Counted from the first letter of the stretch, positions 8,696-19,122 are shown. The stretch is DNA of 64,000 nucleotides from Ktedonobacteria bacterium (GCA_027459785.1 DAIDGU010000053.1:1-64000); one strand, 5' to 3'. Translations and numbers: made by a program. Notes: a model not told the origin generated them from the letters alone.

Positions 8696-11600
8696 TTAGG
8701 GAAAGTTGTTAATTCCCCGTTCTGTATCAAGGTCAGGAGATTGGTGTCGCGCGGCCAGCTCGGCAGCAGCGTTTTCGGCCAGGCATGCCCACAAGCTTCC
8801 TGGTGGAAAAGGCTGGGCGGTCTGGTCGGCATGGTCGGTGACGCCGTGGACTCTGGCAGGCGGCGCGGCGCTAGCGACCCCTGGCCGTCCTGCGCGCTTT
8901 TTGGCGCGTCGAGGAAACGCTTGGGCGAACAACACCGGATCATTCCAGGGCAACGGCGCGATCGGTGTGGGCAACCCCACCGGGGGAATCGGGCCAGCCC
9001 AACGTGCGGGCGGGGCCGCCGGGGCGGGTGCCGGGCATGGCTGACCCACAGAAGGGCGCGGCAGCGGCATGGCGATAGGGTCGGTTCTCAGAGCATCAGC
9101 CAACTCGGCGTAAATGGGTTCGAGCAAACGGGGTAGCGGATCGTCGAGACCCATCCAGGCTCGTCCGCTGGCTAACGCCGCGGCCAACTCCTGATCCCGC
9201 TGCGCAAAGCACGCCCGTAATTCGTCATCCGTCGCGCGGTGGAGATCCTGCTCGACGGCCTCAAGGGTTTGACTCAAGCGTGCCAGCATCGTCTTATGCG
9301 CGCCGGCGTGTTCGACGAGCGCCCCCTTCGCTGGTTCCCCAGCGAAAGCCGCCGCTGCCCCCGATTGGCTGCCCAGCTTTTGCAGCTTATGATGCGCCGC
9401 CGACCCCGCATACGCGAGATAGTAAATCCGCACTTCGTTGGCTTTCCCAAGCCGCCAGGCGCGGCGCGATGCCTGGTCGAGGTGGAACAGGTTTTGCGCC
9501 ATCTCGTACCAGATAATGCTGTCCAGAAATTGCAGGTTCAGCCCTTCGCTCACACGCTTGTATGGGACGATGACAACCTGATGTCCTCGCGCGACGGCGG
9601 CGCGCAGCGCGTCTTCGCGCTCTTCCGCTGCAACCTCATTGGGCAAAAGCCATGGGTCGAACTCACGCAACACCCACCGCAACCGTTCGCCCATGCTGCG
9701 GATGTCATTTTGTTCGACATAGATCATTACCCGCCGGCCACGGGTGGGATCAGCAGGATCGCCGCTGGGTTCAGCGATCTCACGGGCCACGGTGTGCAAC
9801 AACTCGCGCTCCAACGGATACAACCAGCTAGCTTCAAGGATCGGTGTAGCCGTGAGAAGGCGTGTGTCCGTCACATTACCCCACTCGTCGCGCGATCTGG
9901 CGATCACGTGATACGCCGGGTCGCTACACGGCAGGGCGGCGAACCAGCGCGGGACGGTCCCCTTCGCTAGCAGCGCCGCCGTATTTTGCTGGCGCGCATA
10001 CTCCTGTAACTCCTCCACGAGATGCAGGTAGTGCGCGTAGAGGTTGCGCCGGTCCACCCAGTCGCGGGTACGCACCACCTGCTCCCGCGCCGCCGTCTCC
10101 GCCGTAACGGCCTGCTGCTCCGCCTCCAGCGCGGCAACCACGGTGGCGGGATCGGCAGTGGGCGGCAAGGCTCCTATCGCGGCATGCGCGTCCTTGACCC
10201 GCTGCAAGGTGGCTTGGTGCGCCGCGTTGGCGGCATCCAGTTGCTCCTGCAACTCAGGATCCTGCATCGAAACGATCACTGGGATTTCCTTGCGGGGCGG
10301 CATGAATGCGCCAACATCGAGGATCGTCAAGAACACCAGCGTTTGCAGGAGATGCGGAATGAGCCTGGCGCTGATCCCCGGTGCCGGCAAGGTCGTGATA
10401 TGCTTATCCGTCTGTCCGGTCCCACGCCGGGCATCCTCCTCATATTCCTTGGTGGTTTGCTCAATCACACCGTAGGTGCGCAGCGCCTCCTCTACATCGT
10501 CCCAACCTAAGCCCAGCCGAAGCCAGAAGCGCGGCTGGAAGCGAAACCAGTAGTGGAAAAAGCCGTCGAGGCTGCCGCCATAATGGGTGCCGGTGGCTAG
10601 AACATGCGTAACCGAAGCCAACATCGCGTTGTGCATGCTCTGCGCGATATCCGTGGCACGCCCCCGCCCATTATGGCTTTCATCGATGACGAGGAGGCCC
10701 ACCGCGCCGGGAAAAAACTGGCGAAGATACTCATACGGAGAAAAACTATCCGGCGGTGGCGCACCGCGCGTCCCGTCAGCGGCAACAATGCGTGTCGCCT
10801 TCATCGCCTCCCGACCGCCTGTGCTCCTTTCCGCTGGCAACCGACGAGGCGGAGCAGGTGGTGAGGAGGAGCAAAGATCCCGACTGAGGGTGTTGGTGCC
10901 ACTGGCGCACTGACGTGCCTGGATGGCCAGGGCATGTGCTGCCGCATCTGCCGCTTGAAGGGCTGGCGCTTCCTGCGCGGCCACCGCCGCCGCCCATGCG
11001 CCAAAGGGGATGCCGCGTTGCTTAGGATTGGTGCGCACGGCGGTCCATAGGGGATCGCCACAATCAGGACAGGTGCGCGGCCTCGTAGTAAAGTACGTTC
11101 GGTTAGTGACGACCTCCAGGATATCATTATCTTCCTCTGCTGCCGGCGAAAGGTTCTCCGCCGTTGGCTCAGGTGCCGGTGCTGGCACCTCCGCACGCGC
11201 ATGCTGGCCACCATACGGCTTGCCCCGGATGACAACGCCACAGTGTGGACAGCGAAAGCGTGTCACCGTCCGCAGCGTCGTTACCAGCTCCCCGGTTGCA
11301 GGTGCGCGATAACCAACAATCTGGTCATGCTCTTTGATCGCCACATACGCCGCCACCTCACCTGGTGGCGGATCGAGCAGCGGCACGCGCTGGCGCACCT
11401 GCTGTTCAATCACCGCTGGCCGCCATGCCCGCCCAAATGCTCGGCTATGCGAGTGGGAGGCGATGGCCAAGACAAGGGGAGCGGTACTGGTGGCACAGCG
11501 ACGCAACCAGGTCACGATATCGTGATAATCCTGGATAACAACATACTCGGCTTCCGGGTACGCGGCCTCTAGCTCAGCCCGCCAGGTTTTGGTTACACGT

Positions 11601-13186
11601 TTGGGCGTCATGACGAGCATCGGCAACGCACTGGGTCCCGTAGCTCCAGGGGGTAGTAGGGCGCGCAGGCGGGGATTGTTCAGCCACGCCTGCCGCAGCC
11701 GTTTGCGCCAGGTTGGTAAGCGTCCGCCGGTTTCGGCCTGCACCTCCCTGGGCCTGCGCCAAATAACCGCTTGCCGTGCGCCTAGGGCGAGCGCCTGGCG
11801 TGTCTTACCCGTACCCGGTTCGCCTTGCAACGCGATCGCGCCTAGGTGGTCCAGCGCACGGCCCAGTGCGTAGACGCGGTGCTGTTGCGGCGGCACCAGG
11901 CCGGGGTGTGCCGCATGTGGCAAGCGTTTATCACGTCCGATCCGCACCACCGCGCGCATCTCCCATTGGTAAGGATGCAGCGCATATAGCGGCTGGCGGC
12001 GCGTCAGCACCACCGCCGCGAGGATCGCCATCCAAGGCGCGAGAAAGCCAAACACCTCCTCGCCCTGATAGTAGGTAATAGCCCCACTTTCCAGATTGAG
12101 CACCCCCAGCACCATGTGATCCTGCATCTGGCGGATGCTCATCCGCACGACCCCTTTCGCGTGGTTCTCTTGCAAGACCTCGTCATCCACGGGTATATCC
12201 ACCCAGGTACTGCTGACAAAGCTCGAAAAGACACAGCGCTCGCCAGTGGGGCCACAGATGACCTCGCCATCGAGCAGGCCGGTGAGGATATCAGCGGCCA
12301 GGTGGGCTTCCCCCGTCGGCGGCATGGCGGGGCGTTCCGCCGCCACATCCACCTCCCAGGTGGTCGCCAGCCGCCACGGACCGGCCAGGTGCGCACCGGA
12401 GGCAGTCAGTGCTTCGAGCAGTTGTGCTTCCGTCGCGTGCAGCGTCTGCATCGCCGGCATGATGTCGCCAGCGTCAGGGACGCGATAGGGATCGGGAATG
12501 GGCAGATCAGGCAGATCGGGCGGCGGCGTCCCCTGCCCCCAGGGCGATGCCGCCCCTGTTTGTCGGGTCCAGCGCCACCCTTTGAATCTTGCTTGCGCGG
12601 CAGGATCAGGTGCGGCGCAAGGAACGGCGTTACGAATGCCGGCGACGATGATCTGGGTATAGCGCGCGAAGTCACCTTCACCATCCACTGCCACGTCGGG
12701 AAATTTCCAGCAACGCACATCATGGTAGCATGTGGCCATGTGACGGATCATGGCATCAGTCCAGGCGCTGCGCGCGGGCAGGATCGCCACCAGCACGCCG
12801 CCTGGACACAACGCTTCGCCAAATCGCTTGATGATGCGATATTCGGCACGTTGTCCATCGACGAAGAAATATGGGGGATTAGCTAGCAACAGCTCCACCG
12901 ACCCAGGCGTAACGCGCACCGCCATACAATCGCTGGTGAGGATCTGCGCCTCAGGGAGGCGTTGTCGCGCAATGGTAGCGCGGTCATCGCTGGTCTCGAT
13001 ACCTAGCAGCCGCGCCTGGGACAACGCTGCGCAGGGCAGCAAGAAATCGCCGGCCCCACTGGTGGGATCAAGCACCGTGACCGACGCACCGAATGATAGG
13101 AGATTGGCGACGATCCGGGCGCTGATGGCGGGTGGCGTCCGCACGAACCCGGAGGTACTCAAATTTTCTAGCGTGCCAGATGGCAT
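8696..13186 (-). CDS. Fused N6-adenine DNA methylase (DUF6094-like) and SNF2-type helicase, 1496 aa
   Basis: N-terminal VLDPTSGAGDFLLP and LLANPPYFF; Walker A GEPGTGKTRQ; VIDESHNGRG; C-terminal helicase motifs YVEQNDIRSMGERL and VSEGLNLQFLDSIIWYEMAQNLFHLDQASRRAWRLGK; internal zinc ribbon CPHC...CPDC. Confidence 0.85.
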   Translation of the reverse strand: MPSGTLENLSTSGFVRTPPAISARIVANLLSFGASVTVLDPTSGAGDFLLPCAALSQARLLGIETSDDRATIARQRLPEAQILTSDCMAVRVTPGSVELLLANPPYFFVDGQRAEYRIIKRFGEALCPGGVLVAILPARSAWTDAMIRHMATCYHDVRCWKFPDVAVDGEGDFARYTQIIVAGIRNAVPCAAPDPAAQARFKGWRWTRQTGAASPWGQGTPPPDLPDLPIPDPYRVPDAGDIMPAMQTLHATEAQLLEALTASGAHLAGPWRLATTWEVDVAAERPAMPPTGEAHLAADILTGLLDGEVICGPTGERCVFSSFVSSTWVDIPVDDEVLQENHAKGVVRMSIRQMQDHMVLGVLNLESGAITYYQGEEVFGFLAPWMAILAAVVLTRRQPLYALHPYQWEMRAVVRIGRDKRLPHAAHPGLVPPQQHRVYALGRALDHLGAIALQGEPGTGKTRQALALGARQAVIWRRPREVQAETGGRLPTWRKRLRQAWLNNPRLRALLPPGATGPSALPMLVMTPKRVTKTWRAELEAAYPEAEYVVIQDYHDIVTWLRRCATSTAPLVLAIASHSHSRAFGRAWRPAVIEQQVRQRVPLLDPPPGEVAAYVAIKEHDQIVGYRAPATGELVTTLRTVTRFRCPHCGVVIRGKPYGGQHARAEVPAPAPEPTAENLSPAAEEDNDILEVVTNRTYFTTRPRTCPDCGDPLWTAVRTNPKQRGIPFGAWAAAVAAQEAPALQAADAAAHALAIQARQCASGTNTLSRDLCSSSPPAPPRRLPAERSTGGREAMKATRIVAADGTRGAPPPDSFSPYEYLRQFFPGAVGLLVIDESHNGRGRATDIAQSMHNAMLASVTHVLATGTHYGGSLDGFFHYWFRFQPRFWLRLGLGWDDVEEALRTYGVIEQTTKEYEEDARRGTGQTDKHITTLPAPGISARLIPHLLQTLVFLTILDVGAFMPPRKEIPVIVSMQDPELQEQLDAANAAHQATLQRVKDAHAAIGALPPTADPATVVAALEAEQQAVTAETAAREQVVRTRDWVDRRNLYAHYLHLVEELQEYARQQNTAALLAKGTVPRWFAALPCSDPAYHVIARSRDEWGNVTDTRLLTATPILEASWLYPLERELLHTVAREIAEPSGDPADPTRGRRVMIYVEQNDIRSMGERLRWVLREFDPWLLPNEVAAEEREDALRAAVARGHQVVIVPYKRVSEGLNLQFLDSIIWYEMAQNLFHLDQASRRAWRLGKANEVRIYYLAYAGSAAHHKLQKLGSQSGAAAAFAGEPAKGALVEHAGAHKTMLARLSQTLEAVEQDLHRATDDELRACFAQRDQELAAALASGRAWMGLDDPLPRLLEPIYAELADALRTDPIAMPLPRPSVGQPCPAPAPAAPPARWAGPIPPVGLPTPIAPLPWNDPVLFAQAFPRRAKKRAGRPGVASAAPPARVHGVTDHADQTAQPFPPGSLWACLAENAAAELAARHQSPDLDTERGINNFP

Positions 13187-13269
13187 AACAGCTCGCTTTC
13201 ATAACAACACGACCCCCTCGGCATGTCAAAAGTACATACCGAGGGGGGACGATCAGAGGTCGGCATATC

Positions 13270-14019
13270 TCAGGCCGCTACCGCGCCACTGGCTCCGCTG
13301 GCTAACCAGCCTTGAGTCACACCGTGAGATAGCAGCGTATTCCACCGCTCTCGGCTATCGCTGATCCGCCAGGCACAGATGCCCAGGGCCGGCGCGGTGG
13401 TGATCAGGCCGGCGATACCAGCTTGCTCCCATAAGGCATCCACCCACTCCGGCAGAAAGATGATGCGCAATGCCCGTAGGTGGCCTAGCAACGCCAGGGG
13501 ATGCGGGACACCTTCCGCGAGATTGCCAAGGAGATAGCGGGGTTGTGCCGCATCCGATGTTGTCGCCGTGGCAGGAGGAGCAGGCAACGCCTCATTTGGC
13601 GCGGGTGTGGGTGCTGGCGCAACCACAGGAGGATGTGTGAGGCCAAACGCGATGTTCGCCGTGTTGGCCAGACCCAATACGTGGTATGAGGTACGCCGGT
13701 AGGTTCCCGTGAGCATGGCCTTGTGCAGTCGCATGCCGCCGGCGGGGCGATGTAGTTGGCCAGGTGCGGACCAGGCAAGATCCGCCGCGGGAGTAAAGGT
13801 CAGTGGCGCGTCTTTGCTCAAAATGGCAAACGCCGCACCACACGTAGTATCCGAGCCGATCAGACTGAGCAGAATGATCGCCCCCGTGCCATCACAGGCG
13901 ATGGCGCTCACGTGGGCTGTTCCGCCATCCGCCGTCACCGTCCCGACAAAGCGGTCCGTAAAGGGACGCACGGGTAAAGTTCCCGTCACCACGAACGGGG
14001 CAAGGTGTGCTATTCGCAT
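13270..14019 (-). CDS. Hypothetical protein
   Basis: Long ORF; likely ATG at 14019 (MRIAHLAPFVVTG...). Confidence 0.55.
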   Translation of the reverse strand: MRIAHLAPFVVTGTLPVRPFTDRFVGTVTADGGTAHVSAIACDGTGAIILLSLIGSDTTCGAAFAILSKDAPLTFTPAADLAWSAPGQLHRPAGGMRLHKAMLTGTYRRTSYHVLGLANTANIAFGLTHPPVVAPAPTPAPNEALPAPPATATTSDAAQPRYLLGNLAEGVPHPLALLGHLRALRIIFLPEWVDALWEQAGIAGLITTAPALGICAWRISDSRERWNTLLSHGVTQGWLASGASGAVAA

Positions 14020-14292
14020 GGGAAAGGTTCTCCAATCAGAGGTGGCCAGCATTTCCAAGTGCAATGCTGGTCATGTTTGGTCACCATGATCTCTTGTTGC
14101 TGAATTATGGGGGGCAGCACAACACCGGAGGCGTACACGCTCAACGCGCGTACCACACCTTCAGGTCAGCAGGTAGTAGGGTCCGTTTCCACGGCGGCTA
14201 ACGTCCCTGGAGGTCAAACGAGGGTGCTGGTAGAGCGGGAAGGGGGAGAACACAGAGCGGAGTTGGGGGAGTTTCCGAAAAGCTCGGCAAAA

Positions 14293-15885
14293 CTAAACGC
14301 CACAGGAAACGAGCAACTTGTCGATTTGCTGGCGCAACCCCTCGGCAGCGGCATGTTCAATGCGCCCGAAGTCGTCGCGATCACAGACGAAGGGGATCAC
14401 GGTCATAGTTGCGGCACTGCGCACGGCAGCCCCCAAGGGAACGCCATCATTGACCTGGGCCAGCACCTCTGTCGCCCAGTTGAGTACGACCCCCAGGTTC
14501 AATTCGCGCCTGAGCAATCCTCCCGCCTGGTCGGTGGCAGTGGTGGTATGATCCTCGATAGCGACCATGAGCCGCGCGATCTTTGCTGGCAGCCCTAGTT
14601 CCTGCACCAACCGCTGCCGCGTCGCGGCGTCGAGGCGCGCGATCTCTAGATGCAAGGCGAAGCGGCGTAAAAGGGCGGCATCAAACGCCTGCTGCACCTG
14701 GAGATAGTCCGCACCCAGATTGGTCGTCGCGATGACCGATAACCGGTTGGCCGGGGCCACGCACACATCGCCCGTCGGCAGGGTCAGAACGTAATAGCGC
14801 CACGCTGGCTGGTGATGGGCCTGTGCCAGCGCCTCAGCGGGGATCGCGTCCATCAGCGCGAGATCGCCGGCCCGTACCGGGTCCAGCGCACCGATGAAGG
14901 CGGCCAGATGCCAGGGATCGAAACGGGCCAGTTCATCGACGATCAGCGCCACTCGTTCGCCCTGTGCCGCCAGTCGCCAGGCTTTGCTCAGCGGACCATC
15001 CACCCACTGAAAGCCCCCTGGTACCGGGCGTGTACCGCCGAAAAGTTGTTTATCGTCCAACCCTGGACGCCCTTCGACCTTGATCAGGCGCACGCCCTGC
15101 TCACGCGCCGCCGCACGGGCCAATTCGCTTTTGCCCACGCCTGTCGGACCAAAGAGCAGCGCCGTCCCGCCCCGCTCGATCAGCCGGGTGAGGACGCGCA
15201 AGGGGGTCTGGGGCGCGGGGCAACTCGCCGCAGTACCTGTCGGCGCGGGCATGGGGCGTAGATAGTACACGTGCTCACAGGAGTTGACGACCAACGGCAC
15301 GGGATGTGGATCCGGCTGTTCATAGACGGTGGTGAGATCATGGATGCGTGCCTTCGACCAGAACCAGAGTTCATCGCTCAGCCCCATAAGTGTCTCGGTC
15401 GCGCCAACGTCATAGGCAGCTTGTCGCGCCAACTGGTCCGCTGTATAGGGTGGCGACGTACCCAACAGCGCGTACAGGCGTACCAAAAAATCGGTATAGC
15501 GCGCAAGCACATCCTGCGTGCGGGGGTGCAAGCGGTCCACCGTCAAGGCATCAGTGAGGGCCACCACGGCGGCCAGATAGGAGCGATACTCGATATACCA
15601 GGCCGACACCGTCCCCCCCAACACATGATCCGCACCGCCAGTACTACTCGTCAACCGGAGGCTCCAGCGGTCAGCGTCCTGCGCAAGACTGATCACCCGG
15701 TCGGTGGTCAGCACGGTACAGATGCCTTTGATGATGCCAGGGCCGACTTTCGAGGGCCGGTGCGGTGAGGCGTGCTTCGCTGCTACCTGTGCTGGGATCA
15801 GTTGCTGGCGGCTCAGGGTTGGCCAACTGCTCGTATCGGTCGTGTTGTAAAGGAACGCCAAAGGGTTGATCAGCTTTGAGGTCAT
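14293..15885 (-). CDS. MoxR/CobS-like AAA+ ATPase
   Basis: TALLFGPTGVGKSELARAAAREQGVRLIKVEGRPGLDDKQLFGGTRP...GERVALIVDELARFDPWHLAAFIGALDPV...SVIATTNLGADY. Confidence 0.85.
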   Translation of the reverse strand: MTSKLINPLAFLYNTTDTSSWPTLSRQQLIPAQVAAKHASPHRPSKVGPGIIKGICTVLTTDRVISLAQDADRWSLRLTSSTGGADHVLGGTVSAWYIEYRSYLAAVVALTDALTVDRLHPRTQDVLARYTDFLVRLYALLGTSPPYTADQLARQAAYDVGATETLMGLSDELWFWSKARIHDLTTVYEQPDPHPVPLVVNSCEHVYYLRPMPAPTGTAASCPAPQTPLRVLTRLIERGGTALLFGPTGVGKSELARAAAREQGVRLIKVEGRPGLDDKQLFGGTRPVPGGFQWVDGPLSKAWRLAAQGERVALIVDELARFDPWHLAAFIGALDPVRAGDLALMDAIPAEALAQAHHQPAWRYYVLTLPTGDVCVAPANRLSVIATTNLGADYLQVQQAFDAALLRRFALHLEIARLDAATRQRLVQELGLPAKIARLMVAIEDHTTTATDQAGGLLRRELNLGVVLNWATEVLAQVNDGVPLGAAVRSAATMTVIPFVCDRDDFGRIEHAAAEGLRQQIDKLLVSCGV

Positions 15886-15950
15886 ACTCTCTCCTGAAAA
15901 GTGATAGGGTCGCACCAGCAGGGGCCAGCACGCCGAACATATGGAGCTGC

Positions 15951-17516
15951 TTAGTTCGCGCTGCCTCGCAGCCAGGCACAGAGCTTAGGGCGCAGGGACG
16001 CGAGATCACTGGCATCGAGGAGCTTGCCAAAGAGGGTCTGCACCTGCTGGATGATCTGCTGATCGATCCCCACGTAGCAAGGCAGTAACACGATGCCATG
16101 CGGCAGATGGGCTAGGGCGTGCTGCATCTCCGCCGTGTCCGATGCGGTCAGATCGCCATCGACGAGGACGATGAGCAGTTTCCGCTGCGCCGACGCGCTG
16201 TTCAGCACTTGCACCAGACGCTGGAAAGCGGGGGCCATGCGCGTTCCCCCCTGGCCCTCCATACCGGCGATGCGCCGCTGGGCCTTGGCATCATGACTAC
16301 GGCTGAGGGGACGAATGAGGATCGGCTCCGCCCCGTCGTCGAAACCCAGGATGGCACAGGGGATGCCGGCAAGTTCTGCCGCGCCGTTGACCAACATCGC
16401 CACCTCGCGCACACTGGGCATGATGCCATGATGCGTCATCGAACGGCTCAGATCGAGGAGCAGACCCACCGCGACATCCCGCGTCGGGCCGGGAGCCAAT
16501 GGGGCATCGAAGGGGCGGGCATCACCTGCCAGCGCACGCTCCAGGTCCAGGTCGCCGCGCGACGGGCTGGGACGCGGCAAGGTGAGGGGACGGATGGGCC
16601 TGAGCGCCTGCGCCACGCTGCGTTGATAGCCGGCGACACGCGCTTGAAGCACACTAGGGTCGGCTTCTGCTGGCTGGCGGCGATCATGCGGATCACCACT
16701 CAGCGCCCCGGCTGCCGTGTGAGGCTCACGCGCTGGCTGCATCGTCGCCGGCAGTTCGGGCAAAGTGGGAAGAGGTAGTCTCTGGGGAGGACGATGCGCC
16801 TCCCCAGCACCACACGCGCAGATTGTGCAGGGCAGATCGGGGGGTATGGGAGCCTGCGGGTCGAGGCCCAGCACCCGTAGAATATCCAAAGCGATGTGGG
16901 TTACGGCGTCGCTGGTGGGCGCGGCCCACGCCTGTTCGATGCGTGGCACCACATCATTCTCCCAGAGTTGCTGATCAGCCCCCAAAGGGCGAAACCGGCG
17001 GTCACGCGGCGGACGATCCCACTCCCAACGGTAGAGTAGGCACCCGTCGAGCAGCCGGTGCGTCGCGGGCTGCATCAACCAGATCGCGCCGCCCAGCATC
17101 GTGAAGACGTCGGCCAGTTCTGGGTAATTGGTGGCTTGGATGCGCTCCTGTCGCTGGTCCTCTAGAGCGTTCCAAAGCCAACCAAGGAGGGGTGCGGCGG
17201 GTTTGCGCCCACTATTGACCACATGGCCGCTTTCATGCTCGACGAGCGCGCGACACATCGCCATCTGAAAGGTTTCGGGGGCATGGGGCGCGTAGGGGAT
17301 GCGCGCCAACTCCGCCGGCGCGGGAAATGCCACCCCTTCGGGATTGATACGGACGAGTTTGCGCACCGGATCGGTGGCCCCCAGGGGATTCGCGGTCGAG
17401 AGATCCAGGCGATAGCGCCGTTGAGTGCGCACCAACAACAAATCGTGTAAGATGCGCTGTATCGCGCGCGTCTGCCACCAGCGCAGCGGAGTTGGCGCGG
17501 GACGTGAAGTGGGCAT
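15951..17516 (-). CDS. VWA-domain protein with HExxH motif (CobT-like partner of the MoxR ATPase)
   Basis: MIDAS LLLDLSRSMTHHG; LIVLVDGDLTASDT; upstream HESGH in LVEHESGHVVNSG. Start taken at ATG 17516. Confidence 0.8.
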   Translation of the reverse strand: MPTSRPAPTPLRWWQTRAIQRILHDLLLVRTQRRYRLDLSTANPLGATDPVRKLVRINPEGVAFPAPAELARIPYAPHAPETFQMAMCRALVEHESGHVVNSGRKPAAPLLGWLWNALEDQRQERIQATNYPELADVFTMLGGAIWLMQPATHRLLDGCLLYRWEWDRPPRDRRFRPLGADQQLWENDVVPRIEQAWAAPTSDAVTHIALDILRVLGLDPQAPIPPDLPCTICACGAGEAHRPPQRLPLPTLPELPATMQPAREPHTAAGALSGDPHDRRQPAEADPSVLQARVAGYQRSVAQALRPIRPLTLPRPSPSRGDLDLERALAGDARPFDAPLAPGPTRDVAVGLLLDLSRSMTHHGIMPSVREVAMLVNGAAELAGIPCAILGFDDGAEPILIRPLSRSHDAKAQRRIAGMEGQGGTRMAPAFQRLVQVLNSASAQRKLLIVLVDGDLTASDTAEMQHALAHLPHGIVLLPCYVGIDQQIIQQVQTLFGKLLDASDLASLRPKLCAWLRGSAN

Positions 17517-17983
17517 CAGACTACCTCCATATGAACGCGCATGGGCCGCTGAGCAGCTCATGAACAGATGCGGTTCCCACACGTCACGGGGACAATGGGA
17601 ACCGGACGCTAGCGGGTGAAAAAACATGTGGCACGTGGCACGCTGCTTCCTGGCAGGGTCGAGATAGGTGGCGGCGCAAGGCATGTTCACGCTACGGTTC
17701 CCACATGATTTGGAGCAGCATGGTCTAGGTCAAATGCCAGGGACGCCAATAGGGAATGAACCATGCTTCCTGGCGGGACCACGGGTGAGGTCGCCTGGTC
17801 GGCGCTCCTTCTGGCCAACACGCCCAAAGAAGCGGCAACCAGGTGTGCATGGAGTGCCTCCTGAACCGCAGTGCCGGCATAATCCGACTGTACTTATCCC
17901 TCACCGTTAGTTCCCCTTTCCGCTTCCCACCTCAGCAGTGCTGGCAGCATCGTTGTTGTTCTCATGGACCGTCTCCCGATCAC

Positions 17984-18019
17984 AACAGCCTGCCCCGACA
18001 CATGCCAGGACAGGCTGTT
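17984..18019. other. Inverted repeat/hairpin AACAGCCTG...CAGGCTGTT
   Basis: 9-bp perfect stem; 18 nt upstream (minus strand) of ATG at 17965 of a possible 23-codon ORF (MRTTTMLPALLRWEAERGTNGEG). Confidence 0.6.
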
Positions 18020-18025
18020 AAATAA

Positions 18026-18066
18026 CTGGCCAGACAACCACACGCAAAAGCATGGTTGTCTGGCCG
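18026..18066. terminator. Strong hairpin CTGGCCAGACAACC...GGTTGTCTGGCC
   Basis: Approximately 12-bp stem downstream of the 18100-18372 minus-strand CDS. Confidence 0.6.
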
Positions 18067-18099
18067 GAGTTACGCGCACAATAGGACCAGACGCAACGA

Positions 18100-18372
18100 C
18101 TAGGTGCCTAAAACGCTGGGCTGATGGACAGCGAGGTCAGCGAAGGAAATGACGTTCGCCAGTGGTTCATCCCTATTTAGGTAATGTTCCAGGGCGTCCT
18201 GCGCTGCCATGTCCCATCCCAGGCTTGTAAAAATTTCGCCACACGCGGGACAATAGGAGGCTGGAAATCCTTCGACCAGGACGGTGCGCTGGTCACCGTT
18301 CACCCGCACTGCCACCTGATGAACCGTGCCGTGCGGCAACGGGGTCATCGTGAGATGGGGACAATTCCGCAT
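18100..18372 (-). CDS. YgiT/MqsA-type zinc-finger protein
   Basis: MRNCPHLTMTPLPHGTVHQVAVRVNGDQRTVLVEGFPASYCPACGEIFTSL... Confidence 0.55.
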   Translation of the reverse strand: MRNCPHLTMTPLPHGTVHQVAVRVNGDQRTVLVEGFPASYCPACGEIFTSLGWDMAAQDALEHYLNRDEPLANVISFADLAVHQPSVLGT

Positions 18373-18400
18373 CGACCCACTCCTTGCTTTTTGATTGTCA

Positions 18401-18706
18401 TTATACATCATCATCCTCCTCGTAGTGAGAACACCAGCACCGCTGGTAGCCAGCATCGTCAAACCACACCGTCGGCTCGTAGACCCGCACCAGAAAACAG
18501 ATCCACTGCTCCATGTCGGGCGGCCACGTATACTCCAGGACTACATGGTAGGTGGTCGCGTGCGGGTGAGCGGGCTGATCACGCGGAAATGTATAACGCA
18601 CCGTCAATGTAAAACACTCCCGATCCGTGGTGGGCTTCGTGGCAATCGCCTGACCGAACGCGAGGATACGGCTGAGGTCACGCGCGGTCAACGAACATTC
18701 CACCAT
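18401..18706 (-). CDS. Hypothetical protein
   Basis: 101-aa ORF co-oriented with neighbours. Confidence 0.45.
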   Translation of the reverse strand: MVECSLTARDLSRILAFGQAIATKPTTDRECFTLTVRYTFPRDQPAHPHATTYHVVLEYTWPPDMEQWICFLVRVYEPTVWFDDAGYQRCWCSHYEEDDDV

Positions 18707-18751
18707 ATCCCGATGTATGCGCGGTCCGGCGAGGATCTCCGCCGTCGGTGG

Positions 18752-18877
18752 TTAATCACGCAACCGCTCACGTACCAGATCGAGCGTGCGCTGCGCCTGA
18801 GCAAGATGCGCCAATGCTGTCGTGCGATAGGCGGCAGCACGTTCAGCGCACTTGGGACACGTCTTGGACACCTTCAT
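18752..18877 (-). CDS. Small CxxC-containing protein
   Basis: MKVSKTCPKCAERAAAYRTTALAHLAQAQRTLDLVRERLRD with SD-like AGGAGGA. Confidence 0.45.
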   Translation of the reverse strand: MKVSKTCPKCAERAAAYRTTALAHLAQAQRTLDLVRERLRD

Positions 18878-19122
18878 TCCTCCTACACACCCGCCGTTTG
18901 AACTGATCAGGCGGATGTGCGATACTGAAAGGGCCATCACCGCACAACTGGTGATGGCCCCACGTTGGGGATGGGCGCGGGAGGAAGCGAGAGACTTTCC
19001 GCGCCCCTCATTGCTTCACTTGCCAGCGAAGCGGGCATCTGACACATGCTGTCGCGGCAGCATCTTTGGTCGAACACTGCGTCTGCTGCCGCCGCCCTTC
19101 CCTCTGCCGGGGAAATACCAAG

